Notes under the pieces: generated by a model
Database searches by the model: none
Told to the model about the DNA's origin: nothing
The model's input: the letters and a program-made list of their open reading frames with translations, nothing else
Origin: Hysterangium stoloniferum
Lineage: Eukaryota > Basidiomycota > Agaricomycetes > Hysterangiales > Hysterangiaceae
Assembly: GCA_015178975.1 (NCBI GenBank)
Contig: WHVD01000032.1
Location: 558,001 to 622,000, forward strand
Direction: 5' to 3'
DNA: 64,000 nt
Position numbers and translations under genes: made by a program
Shown here: in pieces, positions 54,062 through 64,000 of the stretch
Layout: each line of letters starts with the position of its first letter
Numbering within the stretch: the first letter of the stretch is position 1

Positions 54062-54343
54062 TAATATGTTTTTCTTTTTGATATAGTAAGATGTGAAAAT
54101 GAGAAAACCCACGGAATATCCACTTTAAGACAAAATTAAACAAGTCAAAATCTGTAAAAACAAGAGAGACACAGGATGACAAGGAAGAATGAGATGAGTC
54201 AGGAAGCATCAGGATGGAAATGGGACAGAATGACCAAAAGGGTACTCTACAGAAAGACAGATGTTGGGAGGCTGCAGGCAGTGATACCATGGTCAGGAGT
54301 ACCAATAGTGGGGTGCTGGAGGGTTATAAGGGTAAAAACAAGT
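54062..54343. other. Stretch without recognised content
   Basis: Probably the interior of the element remnant. No motif seen on either strand. Confidence 0.3.
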
Positions 54344-55002
54344 TGTGTTAAGAGTCATTAAAATTCTAACCATTTAATATATGAAGAGTATCAACCTTCT
54401 AGGTATGATACAGGTGTACTGACTGACAAAGTACAATACAGATAGATTTAAAGTAGTAGTTGCCATCAGCAACTGTACAGTTGCTAGAGGTGACTAGAAT
54501 AAGGGAAAGTAGAATTGACCTTAACATTGTGATTTACAGTCAAATATATTAGATAAAGTAGAATAAAAGTGAAAGACTGTCTGCCAGAAGAAGTAGGATG
54601 AGCAAGTGTGAAGAGTGGTGGAAGTTCTGACTGTTCTATATATGAAGAAATGAGTAGAAGGGGAGGAAGAATGATTCAAGTGGAGGCCCTGACTGATACA
54701 GTTCAAGGCCAGAACTGTTAGATAGCTCAGATAATGCTACCTATATGGTAGCTGACAGGTTACCCTGATCACCACTTGCTGTAGACCTAGTTTATGTCTT
54801 ACGAGTGGTGGTGCTTGGGTAAAAGTGTCTGTCTTTATTTGGTGCTGAGAGCACCCACAAGTATACACAGAGCTTCGAACTAATGAAATGGTGCAATAGT
54901 CGAATGTAAAGGATAGGAAAATGTGAGTAAAATATGTAAAATATAAATGAAATAAAAGGAGTGTTTTACTACAATGAAACTGTGGTAAAAGCATACTCCT
55001 CA
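54344..55002 (+). mobile_element. LTR-like copies, family G
   Basis: A first partial copy (54344-54616) is followed by a second start, TGTGAAGAGTGGTGGAAG, at 54617, running to about 55002. Similar to 59935-60522 and reversed 62007-62594. Old. Confidence 0.6.
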
Positions 55003-55149
55003 CAGTGCCCCCCAGTTCAAAGGGATGTGCTATACAAAATTCTGGAAAGTTTTGGGGATGCCCCCCAGGTGTCTTGTGTGGAGCCTCCCAAACTGCAAGG
55101 TGCCAAGACCCCAGTATTCAAAGAGAGGTTGGTGGGTTTAGGGGTGGTG
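55003..55149 (+). other. Open flank interrupted by the chromovirus
   Basis: CPPVQRDVLYKILESFG is part of an open stretch that runs into the insertion site. Its possible continuation is on the other side (61782 onward). No family recognised. It could be a host gene fragment. Confidence 0.3.
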
Positions 55150-55579
55150 TGTCACAACCATCACATGTCACATATTGTCACAAACATTCAAAGGTAACTT
55201 TCGACAACTCTTTGACCTATCGAATTCAACTCGACAAAACCGAACATTATTCGACACCATCGAATCTCTTTCAACATGTCTCATTTCGATGTCATATATG
55301 ATTTCATAATTAGTTCATAACATAGTCATAACGATACGACAAAAAGCATAAAAGGGCTACGAAAGGAGCGAGGGAAGTCAGTCAAAATATCTGTATATTA
55401 GTGATATTAGTAATCTATCTTGTCGTAACTTCTTCGACAAATACTTCCATGAGTTCTCGCGACTGGTAATAGCCTCTTACTTCATCGACAGGGCGAATAT
55501 ATACTTCGTCGAACGAGGCTTTCGAGTTCAATTAGTAGAATATTATTCGACTCTATCGAAGAATAATCGATTCATGACA
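55150..55579 (+). repeat. 5' LTR of the chromovirus (family F)
   Basis: 430 bp, TGTCACAACCATC...TTCATGACA. TCGA is very frequent. Confidence 0.9.
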
Positions 55580-55789
55580 GTATATTTCGACTATCAACTG
55601 TTGATGAAGCCCAGGACGCGATCTGAGACTACCAAAGCATCAAGTTCCACAGCACTGCAATCCGTGGCTCCCACTCCTTTGCCGAGAGTTATTCGGCCAT
55701 CGTAAATTCCAGTTTCTCCTTTAACTAAAACTAGAAGAACTGCAATGTCTTCAACCCGAGAACCCGAAGAAGTTTGAGAAGAACCGATC

Positions 55790-56850
55790 TTGCCAATTCA
55801 AGAATCCAAATCCCCTTTAATGCCTTTGCCTGAATCTCCACACCCTGAACCTGTTACATCTGAAGATGAAACAATGTTTCGACATTTCGGAGATGCACTT
55901 GGAAAAGTATTGAAGGACCAGATAGCTTCGAAGGAACCCAAAATCACAGTGAATAAGCCCAAAGAGTTTACTGGAGAAGAACCTTCGATGTTGAAGAATA
56001 TTATTGCTCAATGTGAAATGGTCTTTCGATCTCGACCAAAATTGTCCGAATCTGATCAATCGAAAATTACGATGGTAACTTCGTATTTCCAGAAAACGGC
56101 TCAAGAGTGGTGGCAACCTTTTCTATTAAATCCCCAATTCCTCCGCCATCTTTCCTTGTGGATTATCTCGATTTTCTAGATGAATTATATGCTCAGTTTG
56201 GAGAAATCGATGCAGAAGGAGAAGCCGAAGAAAAACTCGATAATCTTCGAATGAAAACTCATCATCATGTTGTGAAGTATTCGATTCAATTTACAAGTCT
56301 CACTGCTCAAACTCGATATGACGAATTTGCTTTACGATGACGATTTTATAAAGGACTTCCAAATTGAATTAAGGATGAAATAGTGAAGCTTCAAGTTCAG
56401 CCCGAAAGTTTTGCTGAACTGCGAATGGCAGCCCTTTGACTTGATTCTTACTATTGGATGCGAGAGAATGAACGACAACGCGAAACAGAATCAAGTTCGA
56501 TTCCACAAAGATTTGAAAGAAGACAATTGACGATGCCTACGACTTATCCATCAACATCGCGAACACCTTTGACTTCAAAACTGACAACTTCGACTTCAAG
56601 AACATTTAGGCCTTCAACTCAAGTGAAACCATCTTCGACAATTTTAGGACCTGATGGACGATTACTTCCTGCCAAACGAGACAGAAGATTTAAAGAAGGG
56701 TTATGTATATTATGTGGGGAGAAAGGTCATTCGGTGAGGGATTGTCTAAAAAGAAAAACTCGTCAAATTGCAAAAGGACGAATCATTGAAGTCCAAGATT
56801 TGACAACTCAATCCGACCAGTCAAATCAAGCATCAAATGTTAAATCGGAA
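55790..56850 (+). CDS. Gag region of the chromovirus
   Basis: Open in pieces. It contains the capsid-like block ITVNKPKEFTGEEPSMLKNI and a zinc knuckle CILCGEKGHSVRDC (CCHC) near 56700-56745. Broken by a few lesions. Confidence 0.7.
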
Positions 56851-56852
56851 AA

Positions 56853-57635
56853 TTGAAAAGGGATACTCTTCAGGCATGTGAAGAGTATCGAAGAAGACTC
56901 GATCATGCTGAAAAAGATTCCTGTGTAATATTACGAGCAGTAACAATTTCTGATTCTTTAATCATTGAACTTAAATCGAATAAAATTCCGAAAATGAAAG
57001 CATTAATTGATTCAGGATCTAGTCATCATTTTATGGACAAAATGTTTGCACGACAAAATAATCTATCTTTCAACCGATTAAAAAATCCGTTATCATTAAA
57101 ATTAATTGACGGATCGACTCCAACATCGGGACAAATCACGTATACGACTACATTACAAGTTTACTTTCCATCCGGGCAAATTCAAGAATTACAATTCTTT
57201 CTAACCAATCTCAACTCGTCTTGTCAAGTGGTATTAGGACTCAACTGGCTGAAGCAATACAATCCTGCGATTGACTGGCGATCTGGCCGTATATTGTTCG
57301 AACCTACTTCGACACCTTTGACAAATCCGAATCCAATTCAACCGTCAATCGAAACATTATCAGAAGAGAAGCATGCTTCGACCTCGGCGAGTCATTCATC
57401 GACATCTGAGAAAATCCGTGAAGAATCAAAATCTGAGACTGTTAATCCGAATATCAATATAGTCAATCAAAAGACTTTCTTACAAGCTGTGAAAGCAAAA
57501 GACTCTCAAACCTTTGTGGTCTTTATTCACGATGAATCTTTCAAGACTTGTAAGGCCTCCGGTGCAAAAACTACGACTTCGACATCATTCGACATACCAA
57601 ACATTCTGACCGAATATTCTGACCGAATATTCTGA
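56853..57635 (+). CDS. Aspartic protease region of the chromovirus
   Basis: Retropepsin-like domain: [20 protein letters not shown] holds the catalytic DSG triad and [17 protein letters not shown] is the family's C-terminal block. Open over 260 codons. Confidence 0.75.
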   Translation: MKRDTLQACEEYRRRLDHAEKDSCVILRAVTISDSLIIELKSNKIPKMKALIDSGSSHHFMDKMFARQNNLSFNRLKNPLSLKLIDGSTPTSGQITYTTTLQVYFPSGQIQELQFFLTNLNSSCQVVLGLNWLKQYNPAIDWRSGRILFEPTSTPLTNPNPIQPSIETLSEEKHASTSASHSSTSEKIREESKSETVNPNINIVNQKTFLQAVKAKDSQTFVVFIHDESFKTCKASGAKTTTSTSFDIPNILTEYSDRIF

Positions 57636-57639
57636 CTTC

Positions 57640-58230
57640 TTGGATGTTTTCGACAAAAAAGAAGCTGAAGCTTTACCTCAACATCGAAGTTATGATCACG
57701 CTATCCCATTAGAAGAAGGAACTATTCCACCTATGGGTCCGATCTATTCGTTATCCGAGACAGAACTTCAAGTGCTACGAGAATATCTCCAAGAGAACCT
57801 TTCGAAGAAGTTTATTCGATCGTCGCAATCTCCCGCCGGCACACTGATTTTATTCGTTAAGAAGAAAGACGGAAGCCTACGGCTTTGCATCGACTATCGA
57901 GGACTTAATAAAATCACATGGAAAAACCAATATCCACTTCCTTTAATTCCTGATCTTTTGGATCGACTTCGAACGGCGAAATATTTTACAAAAATCGATC
58001 TCTGAGGCACATATAATTTAGTTAGAATTGCTCCAGGAGATGAGTGGAAAACAGCCTTTTGGACTCAATATGGATCTTTCGAATATTTGGTTATGCCTTT
58101 TGGACTGTGCAATGCTCTGGCAACCTTTCAACAATTAATGAATGAAATATTTTCAGATTTACTTGATATTTCGGTAATCATCTATCTCGACGACATACTA
58201 ATATTTTCCAACATTCTCGAAGAACATTTA
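57640..58230 (+). CDS. Reverse transcriptase region of the chromovirus
   Basis: Characteristic blocks [41 protein letters not shown] and the active-site box YLDD near 58185. Broken. The following connection and RNase H parts are not evident. Confidence 0.75.
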
Positions 58231-59522
58231 TGACAAGTTCGAGAAGTTCTTCGACGGCTTCAACAAAATCAATTATTTGCAAAACCCAAAAAATGTGTGT
58301 TATTTCTCCTCAAGGCGTATATATGGACGAAGAAAAAATCAAAGTTATTCAAGACTTTTTATGTTTCCGAAACAGAATTTACGTTCCCGATTATCAAAAT
58401 CTCCGACTTCAAGTTCTTCAATCACGACACGATCATATTACTGCAGGCCATTTCGGTCAAACGAAAATGTATCAAACAATATATCGAGATTTCTTTTGGC
58501 CACAACTCCGACAAGATATTCAAAGTTTCATTCAATCATGCGTAACGTGTACAAAATCGAAAACTCCACAACATCGACCCATTGGATTACTTAAGCAACT
58601 TCCGATTCCTCTTCGACCATGGCATTCAATCTTGATGGACTTTATCGAACAATTACCGACCTTGAATGGTTATGACTCAATACTCGTAATAGTCGATCGA
58701 CTTTCGAAACAAGCAATATTCATTCCAACTTATACTACAATCAATGCTCCTGAACTCGCTCGACTTTTTGTATTACATGTCTTTTCAAAACATGGAGTCC
58801 CCAGTCATGTAACTTCCGATCGAGGATCCGAATTCATATTGCATTTCTTTCGATCACTCGGAACAGCACTCAACATGAAATTACATTTCACTTCCAGATA
58901 TCATCCTGAAGGCGATGGACAAACTGAACGAGTTAATCAAACCCTCGAACAATATTTACAAATATATTCCAATTATCAACAAGACAATTGGGCCGATTTA
59001 CTTCCTTTAGCCAAATTCACTTACAACAATGCACCTTCCGAAACAACTGGTGAAACACCATTTTTTGCTAATAAAGGTTATCATCCATTGTTAGAAATTC
59101 ACCCTGAAAAAGATCTAGCTTCCGCTCTAGCTCACGATTATATGACAGATCTCGAAGCTCTATATAAACATCTCAAATCAAATATCCAGAAAGCGCAAAT
59201 ACGTTATCAAAAATATTTTGACATACATCGAAAAGAGTCTTTCGACTTTCCGATCCATTCTCAAGTCTTTGTACGATCCGACTTTATTCGAACAACTCAA
59301 CCATCGAAAAAATTATCGGAAAAATTATTAGGCCCATTCGAAATCATTGCTCAACCAGGATCTCATTCATATACATTAAAACTCCCCAATCATCTCAAAG
59401 GAATTCATCCCGTCTTCCACATCTCAATGTTAGAACCGTTTTATCCCAATACTTTCCCAAATCGAAAACAACCTCCTCCTCCTCCGATTTATGTTGAAGA
59501 AGAACCTGAATATGAAATTTGA
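58230..59522 (+). CDS. Integrase of the chromovirus
   Basis: HHCC zinc domain ([20 protein letters not shown]), catalytic core ([39 protein letters not shown]) and the GPF/Y-like module ([20 protein letters not shown]). Open through the whole integrase. The chromodomain follows. Confidence 0.85.
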   Translation: MTSSRSSSTASTKSIICKTQKMCVISPQGVYMDEEKIKVIQDFLCFRNRIYVPDYQNLRLQVLQSRHDHITAGHFGQTKMYQTIYRDFFWPQLRQDIQSFIQSCVTCTKSKTPQHRPIGLLKQLPIPLRPWHSILMDFIEQLPTLNGYDSILVIVDRLSKQAIFIPTYTTINAPELARLFVLHVFSKHGVPSHVTSDRGSEFILHFFRSLGTALNMKLHFTSRYHPEGDGQTERVNQTLEQYLQIYSNYQQDNWADLLPLAKFTYNNAPSETTGETPFFANKGYHPLLEIHPEKDLASALAHDYMTDLEALYKHLKSNIQKAQIRYQKYFDIHRKESFDFPIHSQVFVRSDFIRTTQPSKKLSEKLLGPFEIIAQPGSHSYTLKLPNHLKGIHPVFHISMLEPFYPNTFPNRKQPPPPPIYVEEEPEYEI

Positions 59523-59700
59523 GAAATTTTGGATTCAAAATTCAATAAAAGATATAAAGATTCATTACGATATTTAGTTGCTTGGTTAGGTTACGAAGGA
59601 ACAGACGAAGAAACTTCATGGTTAGGATCTCAAGATCTCAAACATGCTTTCGACCTTATCAAAGAATTTCATCAAAAATATCCAAATCTTCCACAACATT
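59490..59700 (+). CDS. Chromodomain at the integrase C-terminus
   Basis: Blocks typical of chromoviral chromodomains: YLVAWLGYEGTDEETSW and a preceding EILDSKFNKRY. Known to steer insertion toward modified chromatin. Broken at its start. Confidence 0.7.
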
Positions 59701-59806
59701 AAAAATTTCATTCAACTATCTTTCAACACTTATTTCGACATCTAATTGACAAAATCGAAAAACATATCAAACTGCAAAAACATCAATTAATCAAAATTTT
59801 AAGTAT

Positions 59807-61270
59807 CTACAAATCTTCAATTCCTTCCTCTCTCAATTCCTCCATCTTATCAAACCATGCCCTCCTAAACCTTCCACTATTCACACTAATATCAGTCTCT
59901 TCGTCAAAATCTCCGTTTTTGACCAGCTTCTTCATGTGAAGAGTGGTGGAAGTTCTAACCATTCTATATATGAAGAATATCGACCGTTTAGGTACGACAC
60001 CAGGATGTATTGACTGTCTAAGTCTAATACAGACTGAACGCATATTGACTGCTTAGTTCAATACAGTAGAGAGAAGTAGCTATCTAAAGTAAGGTAGAGA
60101 GCTAGAACGAATAAGTAGAATTGACTGTTAAGTGTGATTCTGAATGACTGCTCGAGTGCAAAGTAGAGTAACTAGAGAGTCGAATATAGAGTAGCGTGGA
60201 TGTAGTCCACGCAGGTTGAGATAAGGATTGAGTTTCGACTGGTACAGTTCGAAACTCTGATTGAGTAGATAGCTAAAGCCGTCTGTGACGGTCGAGATGA
60301 TACACCAATCACAACTTACAAGACACTAACGGGTGTCTGGGTAAGTCGTGGTTGCGGTGTAAAAGTGTCTGAGTTCTAAACTACGGGTGCTAGAATACAT
60401 AAGTCTGGTGTGTATGCACCCACAAGAGTCAATGTACCGCATACATAGGTCGTTGAACTAATTATAGATATATAATAAAAGAGAGAAAACAGAAATAATA
60501 AAGGGAATATAGTAAGAGCTCATCCAACTGTATGTATTTCGCCATACCTCTCACACTTCGACAGAATCGAAAAATCATCCCTCAACGCTTTAACCTCACC
60601 AATTAAATCCTCCATTCTTTCCTCCATTTTCGACATCCTTTCACCGATCAATTTGATTTCTTTTTCCAACTGATTATCCGACCGATGTTCCGACCTTCTC
60701 AACCGTCTAGAAAAATTCGACATTCTCGACATGACATTGCAACGACTATTTTTCCTTTGCCCAAGCTTTCAAATCTCTGGACTACCATTTTCGTTTTCAT
60801 CTTCCGATTCTTCGATCACGTTTCGACTCTTTTTTCCATTTTTATGCAGTTTTCTGGCTGGCCTATTTACGGTCCAATAACAGGCCCGATGCAACCGATT
60901 GCACTGATTGCAATTCGACGACGCATTACTTTTCTTGCACACGAAATTCGTGTTGAAACACATTGTGCAACTGGAAAAAATAAATAAGCAAAATTCGACA
61001 AAAATTCGACAAAACCGAAAAATTACGAATTTTCCGATTTTGCTTCAAATTCCCATTGCATTCCAATCCCCTTACGAGTCGCCTTATTGAACGGTTCTTC
61101 GCAGTCTTCTATCCGCTTTTTGGGAATTTCTTCTAAAAAAATAACTAATTAACTAATTTTAAAGAAATCCCAGAAATCGACTTACCAACTGCATTAACAA
61201 CCACATCTCTATCCTTGAAACCCAAAAACTCGGATCCTGATTCGAGTTGATCGACTTCTATATCAGACAT
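59807..61270 (-). other. Antisense coding-like region inside the chromovirus, with a Zn2Cys6 cluster
   Basis: On the minus strand between chromodomain and 3' LTR are several open stretches. 61270-61190 starts MSDIEVDQLESGSEFLGFKD. 60963-60769 carries CTMCFNTNFVCKKSNASSNC followed by NQCNRLHRAC, exactly C-x2-C-x6-C-x8-C-x2-C-x6-C, the fungal Zn2Cys6 pattern. 60732-60520 is a highly charged coiled-coil-like stretch (EKEIKLIGERMSKMEERMED). A last acidic stretch ends at 59807. A family G LTR is nested at 59935-60522. GT/AG pairs between the stretches suggest the region was spliced in antisense. Broken as it stands. Confidence 0.6.
59935..60522 (+). mobile_element. LTR, family G, nested in the chromovirus
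   Basis: TGTGAAGAGTGGTGG to AAGAGCTCA. The reversed relative is 62007-62594. No clear target duplication; edges are approximate. Confidence 0.65.
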
Positions 61271-61351
61271 TGATTGAGGAACATGAAAATAGACGATGAA
61301 AAAAACTTTTCAAACTCCAACCTCGTAGGCTCGGTCACAAAGGGAGGATAC

Positions 61352-61781
61352 TGTCACAACCATCACATGTCACATATTGTCACAAACATTCAAAGGCAAC
61401 TTTCGACAACTCTTTGACCTATCGAATTCAACTCAACAAAACTGAACATTATTCGACACCATCAAATCTCTTTCAACATGTCTCATTTCGACGTCATATA
61501 TGATTTCATAATTAGTTCATAACATAGTCATAACAATATGACAAAAAGCATAAAAGGGCTACGAAAGGAGCGAGGGAAGTCAGTCGAAATATCTGTATAT
61601 TAGTGATATTAGTAATCTATCTTGTCATAACTTCTTCGACAAATACTTCCATGAGTTCTCGCGACTGGTAATAGCCTCTTACTTCATCGACAGGGTGAAT
61701 ATATACTTCATCGAACGAGGCTTTCGAGTTCGATTAGTAGAATATTATTCGACTCTATCGAAGAATAATCGATTCGTGACA
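61352..61781 (+). repeat. 3' LTR of the chromovirus (family F)
   Basis: 430 bp, preceded by the purine tract AAAGGGAGGATA (61339-61350). Confidence 0.9.
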
Positions 61782-61786
61782 TGGTG

Positions 61787-62006
61787 AGGGAACATATTGA
61801 TGTGGAAAGGAGGGGGGGGAAATGGATCCATTCTTTTCCTTCCAGTCCTTAGTCGAGCACTCCTCCAGTCCTTGAATAGCAAATGGACTACTCGATAGCC
61901 TTCTAGACACTGCCACATTGTCTCCTTCCAGGATGCGAGCCATTCCTCATAGTAGATGTCCTGTTGTGAGAGGTATGGCAAAATACACTCAGGAAATATA
62001 GTCGGA
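61787..62006 (-). other. Right flank of the chromovirus insertion
   Basis: An open minus-strand stretch (61981-61745: MPYLSQQDIYYEEWLASWKE) runs into the LTR. No family recognised; possibly a host or element gene fragment. Confidence 0.3.
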
Positions 62007-62594
62007 TGAGCTCTTACTATATTTCCTTTATTATTTCTGTTTTCTCTCTTTTATTATATCTATAATTAGTTCGACGACCTATGTATGCGGTACATCGACT
62101 CTTGTGGGCACACACACGCCAGACTTATGTATTCTAGCACCCATAGTTTAGAACTCAGACACTTTTTACACTGCAACCACGACTTACCCAGACACCTGTT
62201 AGTGCCCTGTAAGTTGTGATTGGTGTATCGTCTCAACCGTCACAGACGGGCTTTAGCTACTCACTCAATCTGAGTTTCGAACTGTACCAGTCGAAACTCA
62301 ATCCTTATCTCAACCCGCATGGACTACATCCACACTACTCTATTATTCAACTCTCTAACTACTCTACTTGCACTCAAGCAGTCGTCCAGAATCGCACTTA
62401 ACAGTCGATTCTACTTATTCATTCTGGCTATCTACCTTACTTTAGATAGCTACTTCTCTCTACCGTATTGAACTAAGTAGTCAATACGCGTTCAGTCTGT
62501 ATTAGACTTAGACAGTCAATACATCGTGGTATCGTACCTAAACGGTCGATATTCTTCGTATATAGAACGGTTAGAACTTCTACCACTCTTCACA
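62007..62594 (-). mobile_element. Solo LTR-like sequence, family G, reverse
   Basis: TGAGCTCTTAC to CTCTTCACA, the reverse of 59935-60522 and about 90 percent alike. No target duplication was found. Confidence 0.65.
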
Positions 62595-63492
62595 CCTGTA
62601 GGCAGACAGGCTGTCATGTAACTCATTGGGCAGTGCATCTTGGGGTTAGGAAGGTAAGCTATTGTTAGAGTCCATCAGAATAACCTCCACCTTAAATGAG
62701 TGCCAGAGGAGGTTCATGATGCTTCACTGTGGCCAGGTAGTGTAAGACTCAGGATTAGGATCTTCCCATGCTGCTTGTCTATGGGAGATAGCAGCATACA
62801 TGATGCTGTGAGCCTTACTGGCCAGGATGTATACCCTATACCCCCTATACCACCCCCCATTTATGATATTGTGGTTCCACAACAATCTCGCAAATTAACC
62901 ATTATCCTGCACAGTTAGGTTGCAGTCTATGTTCCCAAAAGGTCTAGTCTGTGGTGGGTCTAGAATGTGTCCAGAAAGTAGGTGGGCAGGTCCAGAGGAA
63001 AAAGAAAAAATCACAAAATCGACTGAGTTCAGTGTGATTGTGATAGTGAACCCAAATATGGCACCGGGGTTGGGTGTGTACACTTTTCTCAGTTCCCTCC
63101 AGATGTATCCAGTCTAGGTGTTGCCCTGTGAGTTATTGGACCTTTTTCAGTTAGTCAACCACCAACAAAAGTAAAGTGGAGGGGGTGGAGGGGAAAGAGT
63201 CTGTGTTTGTTGGTGGGATGTTGTTAGGGCACAGTGTTGTGAAGGTCAGAAAGGCAAAGCTTCGACTATTTCAGTGTGAAGCTTTAGTGGAGGGGAAGGC
63301 TAAGAGTAGGTGACCTTGAAAGTCGAAACAGTGTGAAGGCTTCATTGTGAGGTGACATGGCCCTGTGTCCACATGTGTCCACAAGTTTTGGAGTCCTTTA
63401 CTTTGTTTCGTACTTGACTGTTGAACTGACACCATCTCCTCATTGTTGGAAGGACTGGGTAAGGTACCTTAGCACTGACATGTAGCAGTCAC
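62595..63492. other. Unassigned stretch
   Basis: GT-rich with several short open stretches on both strands, none with motifs. It is interrupted by the solo LTR at 63498 and resumes at 63928. Confidence 0.35.
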
Positions 63493-63497
63493 CCATC

Positions 63498-63927
63498 TGT
63501 CACAACCATCACAAGTCACAATATTGTCACAAACAATCAAAGGTAATATTTGACGACTCTTCAACTCATCAAATTCGACTCAACAAACCTGAACATTATT
63601 CGACAACATCGAATCTCTTTCGACATGTCTCATTTCGACATCATGTATGATTTCATTATTAGTTCATAACATAGTCATAACAATACGAAGAAAAGCATAA
63701 AAGGGATACAAAAGGAGTGAGGGAAGTCAGTTGAAATATCTGTAAATTAGTGAAACTAGTAATCTATCTTGTCGTAACTTCTTTGACAAATACTTCCGTG
63801 AGTTCTCGTGACTGGTAATAGCCTCTTACTTCATTGACAGGGTGAATATATACTTTGTTGAACGAGGCTTTCGATTCAATCAGTAGAATATTATTTGACT
63901 TTATTGAAGAATAATCGATTCATGACA
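63498..63927 (+). mobile_element. Solo LTR, family F
   Basis: 430 bp, TGTCACAACC...TTCATGACA, with target duplication CCATC (63493-63497 and 63928-63932). Many TCGA sites of the chromovirus LTR read TTGA or TCAA here, so it is an older or more deaminated copy. Confidence 0.9.
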
Positions 63928-64000
63928 CCATCTCTATGCAGCACCATGGGATGGCTCTTTGAAAGTAGGCCCACATCCGCTTCTCTGGCCCGATATTACG

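Larger units (their letters stand above)
55150..61781 (+). mobile_element. Ty3/gypsy chromovirus with 430-bp LTRs
   Basis: 6632 bp with target duplication TGGTG (55145-55149 and 61782-61786). LTRs at 55150-55579 and 61352-61781 are equal in length and differ at about a dozen positions, suggesting moderate age. Parts in order: gag (about 55790-56850), protease (about 56853-57635), reverse transcriptase (about 57640-58230), integrase (58230-59522), chromodomain (about 59490-59700), then an antisense region (59807-61270). A family G LTR is nested at 59935-60522. RNase H is not evident. Broken by several lesions. Confidence 0.88.

Noticed and set aside
59935-60522. Target duplication for the family G LTR
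   Set aside because: Flanks CTTCA and TCCAA do not match, and the alignment with 62007-62594 continues a few bases past the assumed end. The exact borders remain unsettled.
63062-63300. Possible tRNA or small RNA gene
   Set aside because: No cloverleaf, A/B boxes or terminator run could be recognised in this or other non-coding stretches.

Overview
This looks like a transposon-rich accessory region of a fungal genome, most probably a basidiomycete. That assignment is inferred from four things: short GT-AG introns with long non-coding leaders, fungal-type Ty3/gypsy pol fragments, tyrosine-recombinase (DIRS/Ngaro-like) retrotransposons, and Tc1-type DNA transposons. No housekeeping gene, rRNA, tRNA or CRISPR array was recognised. 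Nearly every kilobase belongs to a mobile element, its remnant, or a segmental duplication.

Layout. (1) 1-5.5 kb: a minus-strand gene for a Gln/Pro/His-rich repeat protein with a multi-exon 5' leader. It is decayed and split by one Tc1 element (TcA, 232-3451), which is itself split by a second Tc1 element (TcB, 1170-2766). (2) 5.6-7.1 kb: a decayed Tc1 element (TcC) and a loose TcA end. (3) 7.9-23.1 kb: three head-to-tail, partly deleted copies of a unit about 6-7 kb long. It carries a zinc-finger-like ORF, a gypsy integrase fossil and a DIRS-type terminal fragment, and one copy has an interstitial (TTTAGGG)n tract exactly at a deletion junction. (4) 23.1-34.1 kb: a minus-strand Ty3/gypsy fossil interrupted by a DIRS/Ngaro-like element that looks nearly whole (24.9-29.7 kb), next to half of a second one (29.7-31.4 kb). 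(5) 34.3-35.6 kb: two solo LTRs whose target duplications overlap. (6) 35.9-45.3 kb: a young LTR element with 1.8-kb LTRs that contain minisatellites. It has gag, protease and integrase parts and extra ORFs, but no recognisable reverse transcriptase. (7) 45.35-48.98 kb: nested solo LTRs of the same family, including a 19-bp satellite of about 36 units and a heat-shock-element cluster upstream of a TATA box. (8) 49-53 kb: LTR fragments, a second copy of the leader exon, and a nearly complete Tc1 element (TcD). (9) 53-64 kb: a chromodomain Ty3/gypsy element (55150-61781, 5-bp target duplication) with an antisense cysteine-rich region in the Zn2Cys6 spacing, a second similar Zn2Cys6 gene beside an inverted LTR of the same family, and several solo LTRs.

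Most notable observations: (a) the four Tc1 elements share an unusual end structure, in which the inner edge of each visible ~210-bp TIR carries an inverted copy of the outer tip; (b) the chromovirus family appears to carry an antisense Zn2Cys6 gene; (c) one LTR holds a perfect heat-shock-element run; (d) the two DIRS-like families share a short duplication, bounded like an intron, beside a palindrome in their terminal repeat; (e) the segmental array carries interstitial telomere repeats; (f) insertion order can be read from target duplications at several sites.
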